This document shows, piece after piece, positions 8,701 through 15,639 of a stretch of DNA of 64,000 nt (the stretch's first letter is position 1; each line of letters starts with the position of its first letter). Both the position numbers and the translations under genes were made by a program. Source of the DNA: Mucilaginibacter ginsenosidivorans. Its GTDB lineage: Bacteria > Bacteroidota > Bacteroidia > Sphingobacteriales > Sphingobacteriaceae. The stretch spans positions 4,526,001 to 4,590,000 of the forward strand of contig NZ_CP042436.1 of assembly GCF_007971025.1 (NCBI RefSeq). Direction: 5' to 3'. The notes below the pieces were generated by a model that worked only from the letters and a program-made list of their open reading frames with translations, made no database searches and was not told the origin of the DNA.

Positions 8701-8764
8701 TTATTCGTCCATTTGTATCGCTACCCCGGTAATTATCGACTTTGGTAAAAAGGACCTCAAATAA
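5759..8764 (+). CDS. secDF: Fused protein translocase subunit SecDF
   Basis: Proton-motive-force-driven partner of SecYEG that pulls secreted proteins across the inner membrane. At 1001 residues it is a natural SecD-SecF fusion, as is usual in Bacteroidota. An N-terminal membrane helix (about 8-27) precedes the SecD signature LGLDLQGGMSV (about 76-86). The large periplasmic part contains a Lys/Ala/Thr/Ser-rich insert (about residues 252-318, DNA 6512-6712). A six-helix SecD bundle then includes GISVDANVLIYERAREEL. The SecF half starts near residue 690 with its own helix, FNYGVDFVGGRTY, and IGYSINDTVVVFDRIRE. A strong terminator follows at 8788-8816, so the gene is probably transcribed alone. 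yajC, the third Sec accessory gene, is elsewhere in the window (23.2 kb). Confidence 0.97.
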   Translation: MQGKGVIKFFAIFLAIVCLYEISFTWVVRKVKDDAAVYAKGDTTKQKAYLDSISTKPVYPILGHTYQYCENHELALGLDLQGGMSVTMQVALRDLVQTLANKNPDPTFNQALDKADIDSKTSQSDYITLFVKEYEALNPNGKLAAIFATQDNREHLKFSDDNAKVEAYLKEQADVAVQQTYTVINTRIDQFGVTQPNVQLLKDRNQILVELPGVTEPERVRKLLQGTAKLEFYRTFTNTEAFATLNSINSLLAAKNKAAKTDSTKTTAKTDTGKAGNKVAETKKDTSKGALSLLSKVNKSAGKDTSSLASKATRSAQYPLFTLLSPNYIQNPNTGQVQKSPVIGYALKKDTARVNAILKLPEVKAVMPQNMKLLWGVKPIEDKTDNSNNQDKRFELYAMKLTGTDNGAVLTGDVVTDARNEVDPVKGSPEVSMSMNPQGAQKWKEVTEQAAPTHDAIAIVLDDNVYSAPEVENAITGGESRIMGNFTLEDTKDLANVLKAGRLPAPALIVSEATVGATLGQQAISAGLLSSVLGFVVVLIFMIAYYNRAGTIAVVAVIINVFFLMGVLISLNAVLTMPGVAGIVLTLGISVDANVLIYERAREELALGKSIKLAVADGFKHALSSILDSNISTFLTGLILFVFGSGPIKGFAVVLMIGIATSLFCSLLISRLIFEWMITKGWDIKFSNPWSSHTFKNANYAFVKNRFKFYAFSGVFIIAGLISMFTQGFNYGVDFVGGRTYIVQFDNKNVTTETVHKSIDAPLGASEVKTFGADKISITTKYLIEENTTSADTKVRQTLINALGKNPETKITDKNIIKFQKVKATIAEGLKQSAFWTVLIAIVIISAYILLRFRKWQFSLGAMVATAHDALMVLSFFSLFKNFIPFLDIDQSFIAAILTVIGYSINDTVVVFDRIREFLGLHHSASDDPKEVINHAINKTLSRTIITALTVLFVLIVLFIFGGEVIRGFSFALLVGVCFGTYSSICIATPVIIDFGKKDLK

Positions 8765-8787
8765 AAGTCATCTTTCATAATATCGAA

Positions 8788-8816
8788 GGCTCCAAACAAC
8801 ATTTGGAGCCTTTTTT
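8788..8816 (+). terminator. Rho-independent terminator after secDF
   Basis: Perfect nine-base-pair stem GGCTCCAAA / TTTGGAGCC with a five-base loop, followed by six T. It lies 23 bp after the secDF stop codon. Confidence 0.9.
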
Positions 8817-8846
8817 GTTATCTGTTAATAACATATTCATTTAAAT

Positions 8847-10160
8847 ATGAAAGCGGCAGACACATCAAAATACCCCCGGGTAGTAATTATAGGCGGCGGC
8901 TTTGGCGGCCTCGAGGTAGCTAAAGCCCTTGCCAACAAGCCGGTAGAAGTATTAATGCTGGATAAGCATAACTATCATACTTTTCAACCGCTGCTTTACC
9001 AGGTTGCGACAGGCAGCCTTGAAGCAGAATCTATAGCGTTTTCACTGCGCAAGAATTTCGATAACCAAAAAAATTTCCGGTTCAGAATGACCGAGGTAAC
9101 CGGTATTAACCCGGAAAAACATATGGTTGATACCACCACGGGCGAAATTCCATACGATTACCTGGTGATAGCTACCGGGTCGACAACAAACTTTTTTGGC
9201 AACAAGGACATAGAACACAATGCCATGCCAATGAAATCCATTCCCGAGGCATTGAACCTGAGGTACCTGGTATTACAAAACCTTGAGGAAGCGGAACTGC
9301 TCAAAACTAAGGAAGAACGTGAACCTTACCTCAACTTTGTATTAGTGGGGGCTGGCCCTACCGGTGTTGAGCTGGCAGGAGCGCTTGCCGAATTGAAGAA
9401 CCATATACTCAGCAAGGATTACCCTGAACTGAACAGGCATGAGATGAAAGTTTATCTTGCCGATTTTTTGCCGAAGGTGCTGGGGCCTTTTTCAGATGAA
9501 GGTTCATCTGCGGCCAAAAAGTTCCTTGAGAGAATGGGTGTCGAAGTGATGCTGAAAGCAAAGGTTGAGAGTTACGACGGCAGCGTGATCACTTTTGAAG
9601 GTGGCAAAAGCATCCGTACCAAAAACGTTATCTGGTCTGCAGGGGTAATGGGCGTTATTCCCGACGGTATTGACAAGAGCCTGATAGAAAAAGGTAACCG
9701 CATCCGGGTGGACAACGTTTGCCGGGTGGCAGGATATCCCAATATATTTGCCATTGGTGATGTGGCGGCCATGATAACGCCTGACACACCAAAAGGGCAC
9801 CCTGGTGTGGCCCAGGTAGCTATTCAAATGGGTAAAAATGTTGGTAAGAACATTGTTCGCCTCATCAATAATGAGCCGACTGAGCCTTTTAAATACTTTG
9901 ATAAGGGCTCATTGGCCACAATAGGGCGCAACAAAGCTATTGCCGACCTGGGTAAGTTAAAATTCCAGGGCTTTTTCGCCTGGCTGATATGGATGTTCGT
10001 GCACCTGATATCACTTTTAGGTTTCCGGAAGAAGGTGGTGGTATTCATCAACTGGGTGGGAAGCTACCTCAGTTATAACGGCGGGTCGCGTTTGATCATG
10101 CGGCGATACGTTAAGGAGGCGGTTCCGCAGGAAGCGGAAATGTTACCGCATTCGGATTAA
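8847..10160 (+). CDS. ndh: Type II NADH:quinone oxidoreductase (NDH-2)
   Basis: Peripheral inner-membrane flavoprotein that passes electrons from NADH to the quinone pool without pumping protons. 437 residues. The FAD-binding motif VVIIGGGFGGLEVAKAL is at residues about 12-28, and the NADH-binding motif FVLVGAGPTGVELAGALAEL is near residue 168. The quinone-site motif AQVAIQMGKNVGKNI and the flavin contact IFAIGDVA follow. The C-terminal region has a hydrophobic amphipathic stretch (FFAWLIWMFVHLISLLGF), which anchors NDH-2 to the membrane. The gene stands alone between a terminator and a small secreted protein gene 68 bp downstream. Confidence 0.93.
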   Translation: MKAADTSKYPRVVIIGGGFGGLEVAKALANKPVEVLMLDKHNYHTFQPLLYQVATGSLEAESIAFSLRKNFDNQKNFRFRMTEVTGINPEKHMVDTTTGEIPYDYLVIATGSTTNFFGNKDIEHNAMPMKSIPEALNLRYLVLQNLEEAELLKTKEEREPYLNFVLVGAGPTGVELAGALAELKNHILSKDYPELNRHEMKVYLADFLPKVLGPFSDEGSSAAKKFLERMGVEVMLKAKVESYDGSVITFEGGKSIRTKNVIWSAGVMGVIPDGIDKSLIEKGNRIRVDNVCRVAGYPNIFAIGDVAAMITPDTPKGHPGVAQVAIQMGKNVGKNIVRLINNEPTEPFKYFDKGSLATIGRNKAIADLGKLKFQGFFAWLIWMFVHLISLLGFRKKVVVFINWVGSYLSYNGGSRLIMRRYVKEAVPQEAEMLPHSD

Positions 10161-10228
10161 ACTTTATTTCGCTTTAATGGTCAAATTACAGCGTAACAGA
10201 ACCTATATTAGCCTTTAGTAATCCGGCC

Positions 10229-10858
10229 ATGAAAACTTTAATACTCAGCATTGCCTTAATGTTCTCCCTTACTGTTGCCTATGCCCAGGACGATGGCAAC
10301 AGCGTTGTACGTACTTACCAGGTCGACCATGGCAGGAATGCTCCCATAGCCACGGTGCATGATTCGATAAGGCTTCAGATCGATAGCAACATGGCATGGT
10401 ATCAAAAAACCTTTAAAACAGACAGTGATATTAAGGTGAGCAAGATTTTTTTGCGTGCCCTGCAATTTATGGCGGCGAAGAACTTCCAGCAAAACTATGG
10501 TTACGAGCCTGAGGGTAAGATGATATTTACAAGCACGCAGGACCTTAACCCAACCCAGCCGGGAAACTACGACGAACTGCAAATATATACGGTGCAGTTT
10601 GCCGTAACTATCGACATAAAAAATGCCAGGTACCGCACAACTATTCATAACGTAACGTTTTATCTGCCTTCCGAGACCGGCAACAGGAGACTGACCTTAA
10701 AAGAAATGAATCAACGAGCCGTCTTCGGGAACTCGAGATCGGTGCGTAAGGAGGCGGCGCGAATTATGGAATCATTTGAAAGGTACCTGGTGAGTCTCAC
10801 CAATGAACTGTATGTTGAGGTGGAACATAAAGCTATAATTTACGACCCAAAATTCTGA
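10229..10858 (+). CDS. Secreted protein resembling DUF4468 (TBP-like fold)
   Basis: 209 residues with a classical signal peptide (MKTLILSIALMFSLTVAYAQ, cut after AYA-Q or nearby). The mature part has the pattern helix (KIFLRALQFMAAKNFQQ), then EGKMIF, then beta-strands (ELQIYTVQFAVTIDIKNARYRTTIHNVTF). This looks like the small DUF4468 domain found in many Bacteroidota periplasmic proteins, whose function is unknown. The final third is helical (VRKEAARIMESFERYLVSL). The next gene (HMG-CoA lyase) starts 11 bp after its stop, so the two are probably cotranscribed although no functional link is evident. Confidence 0.65.
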   Translation: MKTLILSIALMFSLTVAYAQDDGNSVVRTYQVDHGRNAPIATVHDSIRLQIDSNMAWYQKTFKTDSDIKVSKIFLRALQFMAAKNFQQNYGYEPEGKMIFTSTQDLNPTQPGNYDELQIYTVQFAVTIDIKNARYRTTIHNVTFYLPSETGNRRLTLKEMNQRAVFGNSRSVRKEAARIMESFERYLVSLTNELYVEVEHKAIIYDPKF

Positions 10859-10869
10859 CATTCGTATAA

Positions 10870-11733
10870 ATGCCATCCGAAATACAGATCACCGAATGCC
10901 CGCGCGATGCTATGCAGGGCCTTGCTCATTTTGTACCAACCGCCGTTAAGGCCACTTATATCAACCTCCTTTTACAGGTTGGTTTCGACACGATCGACTT
11001 CGGCAGCTTTGTATCGCCTAAAGCTATACCCCAAATGCGCGATACTGCGGATGTGCTGAAACAACTGGATCTCAGTAGTACCCCATCAAAACTACTGGCC
11101 ATTATTGCCAATTACCGCGGTGCCGAAGATGCTTCGAAATATGAGGCGATCAGTTATATGGGATTTCCCTTTTCCATATCCGAAACGTTTCAGCGGCGAA
11201 ACACCAATGCAAGCATAAATGAAGCCTTTGAAACGGTAAAAAAAATAAATGAGCTATGCCAACGCCACAACAAACATCTGCTCACTTATCTTTCCATGGG
11301 ATTCGGCAATCCGTATGGTGACGAATGGAACGTTGAACTAGTATTGCATTGGGCCGAAAAACTGATCAACGATGGAATTAAATATATTTCATTAGCCGAT
11401 ACAATTGGCATTGCGAATCCTCAACAGATTAGTGATCTGTATGCTTTGCTTTCTGATCAATTCCCCGGCACCATGTTCGGCATACACCTGCACTCAACGC
11501 CAAACACATGGTTCGAAAAAATAGATGCTGCCTTTAAAAGTGGCTGCAAACGCTTTGATACTGCGCTTAAAGGCTATGGCGGCTGCCCGATGGCCAAAGA
11601 CGACCTTACAGGTAATATTGCGACTGAGAATGTGATTGCATACCTTCAGCAACAAGGCGTTGATACCGGGCTTAATTTAGACAAGCTACAGGAAGCGATG
11701 GATTATTCGGGCAAAGTTTTTACGCATTCCTGA
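10870..11733 (+). CDS. mvaB: Hydroxymethylglutaryl-CoA lyase
   Basis: Cleaves HMG-CoA to acetyl-CoA and acetoacetate, the last step of leucine breakdown. 287 residues. N-terminal motif ITECPRDAMQG carries the catalytic Arg and a metal-binding Asp. FGIHLHSTPNTWF supplies the metal-binding His pair near residue 198, and the lyase signature GYGGCPMAKDDLTGNI includes the catalytic Cys (about residue 239). The Leu-degrading amino-acid dehydrogenase at 24996-26081 would feed the same pathway, though it is not linked. The 3' end overlaps the convergent acetyltransferase gene by 14 bp. Confidence 0.88.
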   Translation: MPSEIQITECPRDAMQGLAHFVPTAVKATYINLLLQVGFDTIDFGSFVSPKAIPQMRDTADVLKQLDLSSTPSKLLAIIANYRGAEDASKYEAISYMGFPFSISETFQRRNTNASINEAFETVKKINELCQRHNKHLLTYLSMGFGNPYGDEWNVELVLHWAEKLINDGIKYISLADTIGIANPQQISDLYALLSDQFPGTMFGIHLHSTPNTWFEKIDAAFKSGCKRFDTALKGYGGCPMAKDDLTGNIATENVIAYLQQQGVDTGLNLDKLQEAMDYSGKVFTHS

Positions 11734-12148
11734 TCATCTTATAATGCCTTATCCCGGCTTCCTCAAATTCGGGGTCGGCTTTTACAAAGCCAAAACGTTC
11801 ATATAAAGTTACCGCCGCTACTTGTGCATGCAGATAAACATAATCTGCGTCCGGTGGCAGATCGGCCAACACTGCTTTTACCAGCGCCTGCCCTACTCCA
11901 TCGCCACGGAAAGCTTTAAGAACGGCAAAGCGCTCCAACTTATAACCCTTATCCGTTTTGCGCCAGCGTGACGCGCCGGCGGGTACATCATCTGCAGTTG
12001 CCAGGAAATGGGTCGATTCGTCTTCGTGTTCCCACTCCAGCTCGGGCGGGCAATTTTGTTCGTCTACAAATACCTCGCGCCGTATGGCGAATACCTTTTT
12101 CAGCTCAGCCGGATCAGTTACTTTTTTTACTTGTACGTTTTTTGGCAT
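11720..12148 (-). CDS. GNAT-family N-acetyltransferase (ElaA/YjcF-like)
   Basis: 142 residues. The pattern VFAIRREVFVDEQNCP near the N-terminus, then RWRKTDKGYKLERFAVLKAFRGDGVGQALV, is typical of this GNAT subgroup; the RGDGVGQAL loop binds the acetyl-CoA pyrophosphate. YLHAQVAAVTLYERFGF is the final conserved strand-helix. The substrate is unknown. The start overlaps the end of the upstream iron-permease-like gene by 35 bp. No later in-frame ATG would keep the first beta-strand, so the overlap is probably genuine. It overlaps convergent mvaB by 14 bp. Confidence 0.82.
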   Translation of the reverse strand: MPKNVQVKKVTDPAELKKVFAIRREVFVDEQNCPPELEWEHEDESTHFLATADDVPAGASRWRKTDKGYKLERFAVLKAFRGDGVGQALVKAVLADLPPDADYVYLHAQVAAVTLYERFGFVKADPEFEEAGIRHYKMIRNA

Positions 12149-12614
12149 TCATGTATGATTTTCGTGTTCTGTATTGGCCCAGCTTCATCTGGTGATTCTC
12201 TTCAGCCGCATCGATGGAATGGGTACAGGTAATATCCTCCTCCTTCTCGGCCAGGTCGGACAACTGCACATAAAACTTGTGCAATTGATCAAGCTCCTCC
12301 TCGTTCAGGTCCTCAATGTCTACCATCCGGTTGCTGGCCCCCTGGTGCGACGCCAGCAGTTCGTTAAGCTTCAAATGTATAGCTTTTGAATCTTTATTCT
12401 GCGTTTTCTGTATCAGGAAAACCATCAGGAAGGTGACGATCGTCGTACCTGTATTAATGACCAGTTGCCACGTATCTGAATATTTAAATATGGGCCCGGT
12501 GACTATCCAAACAATAATAACAACCATTGCCAGAATAAATGCGCCCGAACTACCCGTTACGCTGGTGGCCCAGTTGGCAAATTTTTCGAAAAGATTCTTT
12601 TTTTTCTTAGCCAT
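12114..12614 (-). CDS. Low-affinity iron permease family membrane protein
   Basis: 166 residues. Begins FEKFANWATSVTGSSGAFILA, then two hydrophobic segments (about residues 22-42 and 50-67), and QKTQNKDSKAIHLKLNELL, all hallmarks of the family named after yeast Fet4 (PF04120). The polar, acidic C-terminal half (DIEDLNEEELDQLHKFY) is presumably cytoplasmic. Bacterial members have only two helices and their transport role is unproven, so the name reflects family, not activity. It shares 35 bp with the downstream acetyltransferase gene, implying translational coupling. Confidence 0.8.
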   Translation of the reverse strand: MAKKKKNLFEKFANWATSVTGSSGAFILAMVVIIVWIVTGPIFKYSDTWQLVINTGTTIVTFLMVFLIQKTQNKDSKAIHLKLNELLASHQGASNRMVDIEDLNEEELDQLHKFYVQLSDLAEKEEDITCTHSIDAAEENHQMKLGQYRTRKSYMNAKKRTSKKSN

Positions 12615-12641
12615 CTCGACAAATTTTAGGATTAAATTAAC

Positions 12642-12669
12642 AAAAAACGCCCCGGTAAATGCCGGGGCG
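12642..12669 (-). terminator. Rho-independent terminator of fbaA
   Basis: Perfect stem CGCCCCGG (12648-12655) / CCGGGGCG (12662-12669) with a six-base loop. On the minus strand it is followed by six T (12642-12647). It is 22 bp after the fbaA stop codon. Confidence 0.9.
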
Positions 12670-12691
12670 TTTATAATACAATTAATCTGCT

Positions 12692-13777
12692 TTACAGTTT
12701 GCTGTTCACATCAATACAATTCAGATCTTCAAAAGCAGCCGACAGGCGCTTCACAAAGTTCTCCTCGCCCTTACGCAGCCAGACACGCGGATCGTAGAAT
12801 TTTTTATTTGGAGAATCTTCTCCTTCAGGACTGCCTATCTGGCTCTGCAGGTAACCTTCTTTCGATTTGTAGTAATCTTTAATGCCTTCCCAGAACGCCC
12901 ATTGCATATCAGTATCGATATTCATTTTAATGGCGCCATAGGAGATCGCTTCGCGTATCTCGGCCTGGCTCGAGCCCGACCCGCCATGGAATACAAAATT
13001 GATCGGTTTTTCGGCCGGCAGGTTAAACTTCTTTTTCACATACTCCTGTGAGTTATGCAATATTACAGGCTGTAGTTTTACGTTACCTGGCTTATATACA
13101 CCATGTACGTTACCAAAAGCGGCCGCTACGGTAAAACGCGGACTTACTTTTGAAAGTTCTTCATATGAATATGCCACGTCTTCCGGCTGGGTATAAAGGC
13201 GTGAGCTGTCGACATCGCTGTTATCCACGCCGTCTTCTTCGCCACCGGTAACACCTAATTCGATCTCGAGGGTCATGCCCATTTTAGCCATACGCTCAAG
13301 GTATTTAGCCGATATCTCGATATTCTCGTGGATAGGCTCTTCAGAAAGGTCGAGCATGTGCGACGAGAATAACGGTTTTCCTGTCTCGGCAAAGAATTTT
13401 TCGCCATAATCAAGCAAACCATCTACCCAGGGCAGCAACTTTTTGGCACAGTGGTCGGTATGCATAATTACCGCTACGCCATAATGTTCTGCTAACAAAT
13501 GCACGTGCTTTGCAGCAGAAACGCCGCCTAAAATACACGCCTGCAGCTTGGAGTTATCCAGCGATTTGCCGGCATAAAACTGCGCACCACCGTGCGATAA
13601 CTGGATAATAACCGGCGAATTAACAGCTTTGGCTGTCTCCATTACACCGTTTATGGTGTTAGTACCTATTACATTTACCGCCGGTAACGCAAACTGGTGT
13701 TTCTTGGCTATTTCAAATAGCTCCTGCACCTGATCGCCGTGCAGTACACCTTTATAATCTTTTAAATTCATGAGCAT
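12692..13777 (-). CDS. fbaA: Class II fructose-bisphosphate aldolase
   Basis: Zinc enzyme that interconverts fructose-1,6-bisphosphate with dihydroxyacetone phosphate and glyceraldehyde-3-phosphate in glycolysis and gluconeogenesis. 361 residues, the length of the class IIa (E. coli FbaA) type. Motifs: catalytic Asp and zinc His in VIMHTDHCAKKLLPW, EIELGVTGGEEDGVDN, the second zinc His in FGNVHGVYKPGNV, and the phosphate-binding FHGGSGSSQAEI. A second ATG six bases later (13771) gives MNLKDYKG and is an equally possible start. It has its own terminator. Confidence 0.95.
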   Translation of the reverse strand: MLMNLKDYKGVLHGDQVQELFEIAKKHQFALPAVNVIGTNTINGVMETAKAVNSPVIIQLSHGGAQFYAGKSLDNSKLQACILGGVSAAKHVHLLAEHYGVAVIMHTDHCAKKLLPWVDGLLDYGEKFFAETGKPLFSSHMLDLSEEPIHENIEISAKYLERMAKMGMTLEIELGVTGGEEDGVDNSDVDSSRLYTQPEDVAYSYEELSKVSPRFTVAAAFGNVHGVYKPGNVKLQPVILHNSQEYVKKKFNLPAEKPINFVFHGGSGSSQAEIREAISYGAIKMNIDTDMQWAFWEGIKDYYKSKEGYLQSQIGSPEGEDSPNKKFYDPRVWLRKGEENFVKRLSAAFEDLNCIDVNSKL

Positions 13778-13959
13778 GATTGTTTCGGGCTTCGAATTTA
13801 TAAAATTTATTAGTACGAGGTGGTATTTATTTGAATATTATTAAGTAAGTCTATAAATTATATCAACATTTGTAAACAATCACCACGGGTTTAAGCTTAT
13901 TATAATTCTATCACATCAATAATATTTTTCGTTTCTTTGCACTTGATTGGAGATAAAGA

Positions 13960-14805
13960 ATGACCTGGTTTAAAAGAGAATCAAAAGGCATCATAACCAC
14001 CACAGAGGAAAAGAAAGAAACCCCTGACGGTATCTGGAATAAATGCCCGAATTGCAAAAAGCCGCTTCACTATACCGAGCAGGTTGAAAATCAATATGTT
14101 TGCCACTATTGCGGATACCACATTCGTATTGGTTCAAAGGAGTATTTTTCCATCCTGTTCGATGACAATCAATTTACCGAGCTGGCCCCCAACCTTCAAT
14201 CGGGTGATCCGCTGCACTTTGAAGACACCAAGAAATATACGGACCGGTTAAAGGAGACCATCAGCAAAACGGGCCTTAACGATGCTTTGCGTGCCGCAGC
14301 CGGTAAGATAGACGGGCAGGATATTGTAATTGCCTGTATGGATTTTAATTTTATTGGCGGCTCGATGGGATCGGTAGTTGGCGAAAAGATATCGCGCTCT
14401 ATCGATTATTGCATCGAACACAAAGTGCCCCTGGTGGTTATATCGAAGTCGGGCGGTGCGCGTATGATGGAGGCGGCATTCTCGTTGATGCAGATGGCTA
14501 AAACATCAGCAAAACTGGCATTGTTAGCGAAAGCCAAAATACCTTATATATCGCTGCTCACCGATCCAACCACCGGCGGTGTCACAGCATCTTATGCCAT
14601 GCTGGGCGATATTAATATAGCCGAGCCCGGGTCACTCATCGGCTTTGCCGGACCAAGGGTAATCAAAGAAACGATCAAAAAGGATCTGCCAAAGGGCTTT
14701 CAGACCGCCGAATTTGTACAGGAACACGGCTTTCTCGATTTTATAGTCGACCGCAGGGAAATGAAAGAAAAATTATCAACTTTTTTGAAATTAATGGCCG
14801 GTTAA
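13960..14805 (+). CDS. accD: Acetyl-CoA carboxylase carboxyltransferase beta subunit
   Basis: With AccA it transfers the carboxyl group from biotin to acetyl-CoA to make malonyl-CoA, the committed step of fatty-acid synthesis. 281 residues. An N-terminal four-Cys zinc ribbon is seen (CPNCKKPLHY near residue 28, CHYCGYH near 47). The carboxyltransferase core includes GGSMGSVVGEKISR, SKSGGARMMEAAFSLMQMAK, TDPTTGGVTASYAMLGD and GFAGPRVI. A TTTCTTTG stretch (13932-13939) 20 bp before the ATG is a near-match -7 box. A long terminator follows the stop. Confidence 0.96.
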   Translation: MTWFKRESKGIITTTEEKKETPDGIWNKCPNCKKPLHYTEQVENQYVCHYCGYHIRIGSKEYFSILFDDNQFTELAPNLQSGDPLHFEDTKKYTDRLKETISKTGLNDALRAAAGKIDGQDIVIACMDFNFIGGSMGSVVGEKISRSIDYCIEHKVPLVVISKSGGARMMEAAFSLMQMAKTSAKLALLAKAKIPYISLLTDPTTGGVTASYAMLGDINIAEPGSLIGFAGPRVIKETIKKDLPKGFQTAEFVQEHGFLDFIVDRREMKEKLSTFLKLMAG

Positions 14806-14820
14806 TTTAAAATGCCATAC

Positions 14821-14860
14821 AAAGAAAAAGGCTTTGATGTTCGTCAAAGCCTTTTTCTTT
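14821..14860 (+). terminator. Terminator after accD (17-bp perfect stem)
   Basis: AAAGAAAAAGGCTTTGA (14821-14837) is perfectly complementary to 14844-14860, with a six-base loop. The GC-containing core GGCTTTGA/TCAAAGCC is followed by a T-rich arm. The symmetry lets it work in both directions. Confidence 0.9.
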
Positions 14861-14972
14861 TAAATGCGCCTGTTAAGCGCCCCTCAGGCAATTTGCATGC
14901 CCGAACTTGTGAGCTTATTCACCGAAAGGCTTTAGGCCCTATGTATCCGGTTGTTTGAATCCCGGTATTCCT

Positions 14973-15182
14973 TTATGTTCCCCGGCCGACGGTACCGTCG
15001 AGGGCACCGCTCCCGGTCGATTCCTTTGGGGGCAACTCAGCAAAACTACCGTCTTTGTGCAAAACTTTGGTTTTATGGTCCTTTGCGGGCCCCCTGGTTT
15101 CTATGGTAGCTTTCTTGTTACCCCGGTCGTTCCTGTTATGATTATCCTGCGTTTCGTCTGCAGCATCCAGATACTCGCTCAT
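14973..15182 (-). CDS. Small hydrophilic protein, unknown
   Basis: A 69-residue frame, strongly charged and without hydrophobic core (ETQDNHNRNDRGNKKATIE in the middle, LDGTVGRGT at the end), so probably disordered. I do not recognise it. It lies on the same strand as, and 69 bp downstream of, another small disordered frame (15252-15548), and both end in a Gly/Arg/Thr-rich segment. A stem-loop (15200-15230) lies just upstream of its start. The whole frame could be chance, since a comparable frame exists on the other strand; the polar, protein-like composition favours this strand. Confidence 0.45.
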   Translation of the reverse strand: MSEYLDAADETQDNHNRNDRGNKKATIETRGPAKDHKTKVLHKDGSFAELPPKESTGSGALDGTVGRGT

Positions 15183-15199
15183 AATTTTATAATTTAACC

Positions 15200-15230
15200 A
15201 ACAAAGGCCATCTCGTCAATAGCCTTTGTT
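15200..15230. terminator. Stem-loop between the two small-protein genes
   Basis: AACAAAGGC (15200-15208) and GCCTTTGTT (15222-15230) form a perfect nine-base-pair stem with a 13-base loop. On the minus strand it follows the 15252-15548 gene, but the T tract is weak (TTGTTGGTT), so it may be a terminator or a leader hairpin of the next gene. Confidence 0.5.
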
Positions 15231-15251
15231 GTACATCACTTAACAGAATTG

Positions 15252-15548
15252 TTATATGGCTTCGGTGCCGGGCTCATGACCTATCATGCGGCCGGTAGTC
15301 CTCCCCTGCGGGCGGCTCTCAAAATCAGCTTTTGAAGGGCCGACAGAAGGAAATTCCTTTTTATTTGGCGGTGTCACATCGTTTCGCTCAGTAAAAGAAG
15401 CGTCTGCGCCTTTCTCCTGAGAGGATGCCGATTCACTTTCACGCGGATATAATATTTCGTCTTTTTGACCTTTTGCAGGTTTCTTTGAAGGGCCTTGCGG
15501 GTTAGTCTTTGACCCGCTTTTTCCCGATTTATCTTTGGTAGTTATCAT
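15252..15548 (-). CDS. Small disordered hydrophilic protein, unknown
   Basis: 98 residues, rich in Lys, Ser, Gly, Pro and Glu (SGKSGSKTNPQGPSKKPAKG near the start; RPQGRTTGRMIGHEPGT at the end) with almost no hydrophobic residues, so intrinsically disordered. No family recognised. Such small, highly charged proteins in soil Bacteroidota are sometimes stress-related, but nothing in the sequence proves this. Start is the only ATG. The cysteine desulfurase gene ends upstream at 15640 on the other side of a short T-rich gap on the same strand order (desulfurase lies at higher coordinates and is transcribed first). Confidence 0.55.
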   Translation of the reverse strand: MITTKDKSGKSGSKTNPQGPSKKPAKGQKDEILYPRESESASSQEKGADASFTERNDVTPPNKKEFPSVGPSKADFESRPQGRTTGRMIGHEPGTEAI

Positions 15549-15639
15549 AGGTTCTATACGTTTTAGTGTATAAATAAGTAACCCCTATGATTGCCCTATT
15601 GTTTTCTTTTTTTCTTAGAAAGAAATTAATTATACTCAA

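Noticed and set aside
14955..15197. 80-codon plus-strand frame after accD
   Set aside because: It is antisense to the small hydrophilic minus-strand protein and has no promoter; its sequence is hydrophobic without pattern.
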